From contig CAZDRI010000022.1 in the NCBI GenBank assembly GCA_964508055.1, positions 1 to 27,448 on the forward strand: 27,448 nucleotides of DNA. Reading direction: 5' to 3'. Of the stretch, positions 24,403 to 27,448 are shown piece by piece. Position 1 is the first letter of the stretch; each line of letters opens with the position of its first letter. Origin of the DNA: CAZDRI01 sp964508055 (GTDB lineage: Bacteria; Pseudomonadota; Gammaproteobacteria; PS1; Pseudothioglobaceae). The translations under genes and the position numbers were made by a program. The notes under the pieces are model-generated. The model did not search any database. It was not told the origin of the DNA and worked only from the letters and a program-made list of their open reading frames with translations.

Positions 24403-26745
24403 TTAAATTTTATTTAAAATATTTTCTGTTAGATTTATTTCATATTTTATATTACAACTTTTTAATGCATCTGGGCAAGTATAAGAATAAACTTCTTTTG
24501 ACAAGTTGTTTTCAAAATCTAATTCATTTAAGTTGTAAAAATTTTTTCCAAAAGATAAATTTAAATTAAAATCTTGTGAGTCAGAAACTTTAATTTTGTA
24601 TTTAAAATCTTTAGCAAAATAAGACAAAATTTCTAATTTTGCTTTTGGTTTTATATTTATATTATCTTGTCCTAAATAAATCCAAATTCTATTATCTTCA
24701 TAAGTCTTACAATCTCCAAATTTATTTCTTAATTCATCAACTGAACCTAAACAAGAATATTTTTCTTCATTTTCTTCTGGCACATCTTTAATAAACAAAT
24801 TATAAAATCCATCATTAGATTCAAAAATATTAAAGTTGTTGTAAAAATCATTTACAGAAATATCATTTTTCACATTAAAATTTAAACCTTGATAATGTGA
24901 AACACAAACATTATATTCATCAAAATCAAAATCATTTGTTTTTTGTGAGTTGGCAATTTGTCCTCCACTTTTATTTAAACTTCTAAATAAAAATTTTTCA
25001 AAATTTATATCACATTCTTGCTTTCTGTAGTTAAAAATTAAATTATTTGAGTTAAAAACTATTGGCATTTTTAAAAGTATTAAAACTCCTAAATCTTCAT
25101 TTCCTGGTAATTCATAATTTATGCTTTTTCCTTTAAAACTTATAAGTGGGTCCATATCTAAAATCTCTACTTTATTTTTATCAACAATTATTTCACTAAT
25201 ATTTGAAATTGCTGATTTATCAAAATAAACTAAAATTTTTTCATCATCTTGTAAATTTGGCACAGAAATATCTACTTTTGTTTGAGAATTTAGAGAAGAA
25301 ATATTTTTATAAATTTTTTTGTTTTTGAAAGTATTTTCAATATTTGATATTAATTGTTGTGACTCTTCAAAATTTTTTAATTTTTTTATTTTATGAGAAA
25401 TTAAAGCAATATCTCTAATTTCAACACTTTCATTTTTTGAAATTCCATTTTGTTTTATAGAGATTTTTGAAGTGATATTTGAAAAAATTAAAGGTCTATT
25501 ATCAAAATAAAGTCTTTTTCCATTAATTGAAACTCCAATTTTTTTTCCAAAATGTTCTTTGTCTTTTAAAAAACTTTTTTTAATTAAATCATCAGATATC
25601 ATCTTTCTAATTTTATTTTTACTTGAAAATTCATCACTTGAAAATTCATCAGTTTTACTATTTTTATGACAATAGTCATCATTTGTCTTTATTAAAATCT
25701 CATATTTATATTCTCCAAAACCTAAATCATTCATATCAAAATCAAAGTCTTTTGTTAAATTTATTATTGTTTCTTCATTTTTAGATAACTTAATGTTTTT
25801 TTCTTCTTCTATTACTGGTTTTTTATAAAAAGAATTTCCTTTTAATTTTTTTTTAAAAACTTTAAAAGAAATAATTGAATTTATTTCTTGATTTTCATTT
25901 ATTTTTACTTTAAAAATTTCATTATTAATTGGACCATCAAGTATTGGTTCACAAATATTTTTTTTATTATTATTATTATTTTCAATTTTAATAGTATGAG
26001 GATTAGTTAAAGGAGTGTTTGATACTATTAGATTATTTTCTTCATTAAATTTACATTTATTATCAACAACATTTGCTATTATTTTTATATGAAAATCTCC
26101 AACTCCATAATCTCCATTTGAAATTTTAGAAGTAAAATAATCTTTTTTGTTTTGATTTAAAGTTGTTAAATCATAATTTTCAGGTGAAATATAAATAAGG
26201 TTAATTAAAGTATCTTCTGGTGTTGTTTTGGAATTTTTATATAAAGTATAAAGAATATTAATTTTCATATAAAGATTATTTTGTAAAATTAATTTTGCTG
26301 TGTTTTGATTTATTTCTGCTGTTTTTGTCCCTTCTGCTATTTTCTTTAAATGATTATATAAATCTAATTCAATAGTGTCATAACTATCACTAACCCCATC
26401 TTGTGTATAACCATCTAATTGAAAATTAGCAGTAATGATATTATTGTTAAAATTTAAATTACAACTTGTTGTTGAAAGCCAATTAACATCAAAATTTGTC
26501 CCAGAATAATCTAACCAAAAATAAGAATTTTTATAATAATTATGTGAGAAATCACTACTCCCTCCTTGTGCTTTTAAACTTTTACTATCATCATTAATAT
26601 CATAAAAATAAAATAAATTGTATTGATTTGTACTACCAAATCTTATTAACTTTATATTTGCTTCTTGGATTGCTGAAAAAATATTTGAAATTAAAAATAC
26701 ACTAAAAAAAATTACTATTAATTTTTTGATATGTTTTTTTGACAT
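24403..26745 (-). CDS. Secreted Lys/Asn-rich protein of unknown function, archaeal (DPANN) style
   Basis: I do not recognise a named family. The 780-residue protein opens with a signal peptide or anchor (KKHIKKLIVIFFSVFLISNIFSA) and has no further clear membrane helix, so it is probably exported. It is rich in Lys, Asn, Ile and Phe, with few cysteines, mainly near the C-terminus (YSCLGS, FGDCKTYED, YTCPDALKSCN), which could form disulfides. Residues about 493-560 (ISVPNLQDDEKILVYFDKSA, then a strand, ILDMDPLISF and INYELPGNEDLG) resemble the DP(V/I)xxW-type beta modules in surface proteins of DPANN archaea. Beta-rich modules seem likely throughout. The ATG has no ribosome binding site, but a TTTATAAA box sits 25-32 bp upstream. 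Codon use differs from the bacterial genes. Confidence 0.75.
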   Translation of the reverse strand: MSKKHIKKLIVIFFSVFLISNIFSAIQEANIKLIRFGSTNQYNLFYFYDINDDSKSLKAQGGSSDFSHNYYKNSYFWLDYSGTNFDVNWLSTTSCNLNFNNNIITANFQLDGYTQDGVSDSYDTIELDLYNHLKKIAEGTKTAEINQNTAKLILQNNLYMKINILYTLYKNSKTTPEDTLINLIYISPENYDLTTLNQNKKDYFTSKISNGDYGVGDFHIKIIANVVDNKCKFNEENNLIVSNTPLTNPHTIKIENNNNNKKNICEPILDGPINNEIFKVKINENQEINSIISFKVFKKKLKGNSFYKKPVIEEEKNIKLSKNEETIINLTKDFDFDMNDLGFGEYKYEILIKTNDDYCHKNSKTDEFSSDEFSSKNKIRKMISDDLIKKSFLKDKEHFGKKIGVSINGKRLYFDNRPLIFSNITSKISIKQNGISKNESVEIRDIALISHKIKKLKNFEESQQLISNIENTFKNKKIYKNISSLNSQTKVDISVPNLQDDEKILVYFDKSAISNISEIIVDKNKVEILDMDPLISFKGKSINYELPGNEDLGVLILLKMPIVFNSNNLIFNYRKQECDINFEKFLFRSLNKSGGQIANSQKTNDFDFDEYNVCVSHYQGLNFNVKNDISVNDFYNNFNIFESNDGFYNLFIKDVPEENEEKYSCLGSVDELRNKFGDCKTYEDNRIWIYLGQDNINIKPKAKLEILSYFAKDFKYKIKVSDSQDFNLNLSFGKNFYNLNELDFENNLSKEVYSYTCPDALKSCNIKYEINLTENILNKI
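25621..25650 (-). repeat. Exact 15-bp tandem duplication in the secreted protein gene
   Basis: Two identical 15-bp copies (25621-25635 and 25636-25650, plus strand ACTTGAAAATTCATC) encode the repeated DEFSS in the minus-strand protein. Exact identity suggests a recent slippage duplication that keeps the frame. Confidence 0.9.
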
Positions 26746-26769
26746 ATAAATATATCAAAAAAAAAAGCA

Positions 26770-26777
26770 TTTATAAA
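26770..26777 (-). promoter_or_regulatory. Archaeal-type TATA box of the 780-residue protein gene
   Basis: TTTATAAA lies 25-32 bp upstream of the ATG at 26745. In archaea with leaderless transcripts the TATA box sits about 25 bp before the start codon. No Shine-Dalgarno sequence is present. The box is within the 58-bp gap after the upstream 120-residue gene. Confidence 0.5.
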
Positions 26778-26803
26778 AATTTGTTAAATTATTAAGTGAT
26801 AAC

Positions 26804-27166
26804 TTAACAAGGTGCTCCTGGACCTGGCACACATTTTGAAATTGCTTTTGTTCCAGCAGAACTACTATAACCTAATTCTTTAATTTTAAATAAATTTCCA
26901 ATAGCATTTGTTCCTACTGTTAATGCCATTGCTCCAGCAACATAATGACTCAAATGATTTCCAAAGTTTCCTTTTAAATCTGGAAGTTTTGAAATTCCTA
27001 TTGGATTTGAATATTCAACTCCAACAGTTTGGTTATTCCAATTATGATTATTATCATAAAAATTATGTGTATTTGCTTTAATATTTGGACTTAAAGCCAA
27101 AGCCCCAGCAAGTGCTCCAACTTGTGCTGTATTTTTTATTCTTTGTGTTAAACTTTTTTTTACCAT
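26804..27166 (-). CDS. Small protein with two hydrophobic stretches, unknown function
   Basis: A 120-residue protein I cannot assign. It starts VKKSLTQRIKNTAQ, with a basic N-terminus followed by a small-residue hydrophobic stretch (VGALAGALALSPNIKA, about 16-31) ending in a possible signal-peptidase-like ANT. The middle is Asn/His-rich (HNFYDNNHNWNNQ). A second hydrophobic run is at about 75-92 (VAGAMALTVGTNAIGNLF), and the C-terminus is CVPGPGAPC with a cysteine pair. It could be membrane-bound or exported. No ribosome binding site is seen; a TTTATAAA box lies 26-33 bp upstream. It lies just upstream of the 780-residue gene on the same strand, so the two may be co-expressed surface genes. 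Confidence 0.6.
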   Translation of the reverse strand: MVKKSLTQRIKNTAQVGALAGALALSPNIKANTHNFYDNNHNWNNQTVGVEYSNPIGISKLPDLKGNFGNHLSHYVAGAMALTVGTNAIGNLFKIKELGYSSSAGTKAISKCVPGPGAPC

Positions 27167-27191
27167 TTGTAATTTAATAAAGATTTCTATA

Positions 27192-27199
27192 TTTATAAA
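27192..27199 (-). promoter_or_regulatory. Archaeal-type TATA box of the 120-residue protein gene
   Basis: TTTATAAA lies 26-33 bp upstream of the ATG at 27166, almost the same spacing as the box before the 780-residue gene. Repetition of the box, its spacing and the absence of a ribosome binding site support archaeal-style leaderless transcription. Confidence 0.5.
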
Positions 27200-27245
27200 G
27201 TTTTTGGTTTTTGTTGTTATTGTGAGTAGTTATTTTACATAAACA

Positions 27246-27257
27246 GACCTATAGGTC
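27246..27257. promoter_or_regulatory. Perfect 12-bp palindrome, possible operator
   Basis: GACCTATAGGTC is a perfect palindrome set in an A/T-rich divergent spacer (27167-27311) between the 120-residue gene and the short plus-strand ORF. Its G/C content stands out. The arrangement resembles a dimer-binding operator such as those of TetR-family repressors, but no regulator gene is in view. Confidence 0.35.
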
Positions 27258-27311
27258 AGTGCAATTTATTAATTTATCTTTAAAGTTTTTTATTTTTTAT
27301 GAATTAAAAAA

Positions 27312-27437
27312 ATGGAAGATAAATTTAGCAATGTTTCAGATAAAGAAACTTTAGATTTTTATAAACAAATCTCTAAAAAAGTAAAATATTTCCACTCGTT
27401 CCCAAGCTCCTGCTTGGGAATGCATACTTGCTTGTAA
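27312..27437 (+). pseudogene. 5' fragment of an unknown gene running into a repeat
   Basis: From ATG 27312 the frame reads MEDKFSNVSDKETLDFYKQI then SKKVKYF, after which codons come from the hairpin repeat (HSFPSSCLGMHTCL, then TAA at 27435-27437). The first 27 codons look like real protein: charged, probably helical. A CTTTAAAG box sits 27-34 bp upstream of the ATG, echoing the two neighbours, and there is no ribosome binding site. The natural 3' end is replaced by the repeat, by insertion or by assembly. Confidence 0.4.
27399..27420. repeat. GTTCCCAAGC-type hairpin repeat at the right window edge
   Basis: A perfect 9-bp inverted repeat (TTCCCAAGC and GCTTGGGAA) encloses a 4-base loop, flanked by CACTCG on the left and TGCATACTTGC on the right. 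From memory, this CACTCGTTCCCAAGC...GCTTGGGAATGCATAC word is a widely scattered small repeat in several bacterial genomes, such as large sulfur bacteria and cyanobacteria. It is far richer in G+C than its surroundings. As a multicopy sequence at the edge it is a likely assembly break point. Confidence 0.7.
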
Positions 27438-27448
27438 AAGCATAACTA

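Overview
The window (27,448 bp, AT-rich, about 30% G+C by eye) reads as two pieces. Positions 1 to about 24,376 look like the chromosome of an AT-rich gammaproteobacterium (a betaproteobacterium is less likely). The signs are a proteobacterial mraZ-rsmH-fts-mur cluster, a MurE with the meso-diaminopimelate motif DNPR, AcnB, HemJ, a GlcDEF glycolate dehydrogenase and a very large FAD/Fe-S fusion oxidoreductase. Glycolate oxidase plus a glyoxylate-using aminotransferase would suit a RuBisCO-using chemoautotroph of the SUP05/thiotrophic-symbiont type, but no RuBisCO or sulfur gene is in view, so that assignment is only inference. Several signs suggest a genome under erosion: a decayed DNA methyltransferase, a clipped GlcE and an IS insertion.

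Layout of the bacterial part. 1-55: end of an IS3-like element that interrupts a small gene with its own promoter. 164-1212 (minus): rimM and rpsP, the latter with a repeat-rich C-terminal tail. 1267-2631 (minus): purB. 2725-5289 (plus): acnB. 5388-6281 (plus): a MenA-like prenyltransferase with richer base composition. 6298-10446 (minus): glcD-glcE-glcF-DUF2007-hemJ in one run. 10520-10741: methyltransferase remnant. 10813-15676 (plus): PLP aminotransferase and the 1228-residue FAD/Fe-S protein. 15773-23045 (minus): mraZ-rsmH-ftsZ-ftsL-ftsI-murE-murF, where ftsZ sits between rsmH and ftsL instead of at the far end of the cluster, and rsmH appears to start at an ATT codon. 23177-24376 (plus): a malic enzyme that stops short of the usual family C-terminus.

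From about 24,377 the character changes. Two minus-strand genes (a 780-residue secreted Lys/Asn-rich protein and a 120-residue small protein) have no Shine-Dalgarno sequence, and each has a TTTATAAA box 25-33 bp upstream of its ATG, as in leaderless archaeal transcripts. The 780-residue protein has an arrangement resembling secreted proteins of DPANN archaea. A third short gene on the plus strand runs into a GTTCCCAAGC-type hairpin repeat of bacterial style at the right edge. Either a roughly 3 kb archaeal-like segment is inserted next to the malic enzyme gene, or the contig is a misassembly. The sequence alone cannot decide.

Functionally, the bacterial part joins cell division and peptidoglycan precursor synthesis, C2 salvage (glycolate to glyoxylate to glycine), TCA/anaplerotic steps (AcnB, malic enzyme), purine synthesis, haem synthesis and ribosome maturation. 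No tRNA, rRNA or CRISPR array was seen.
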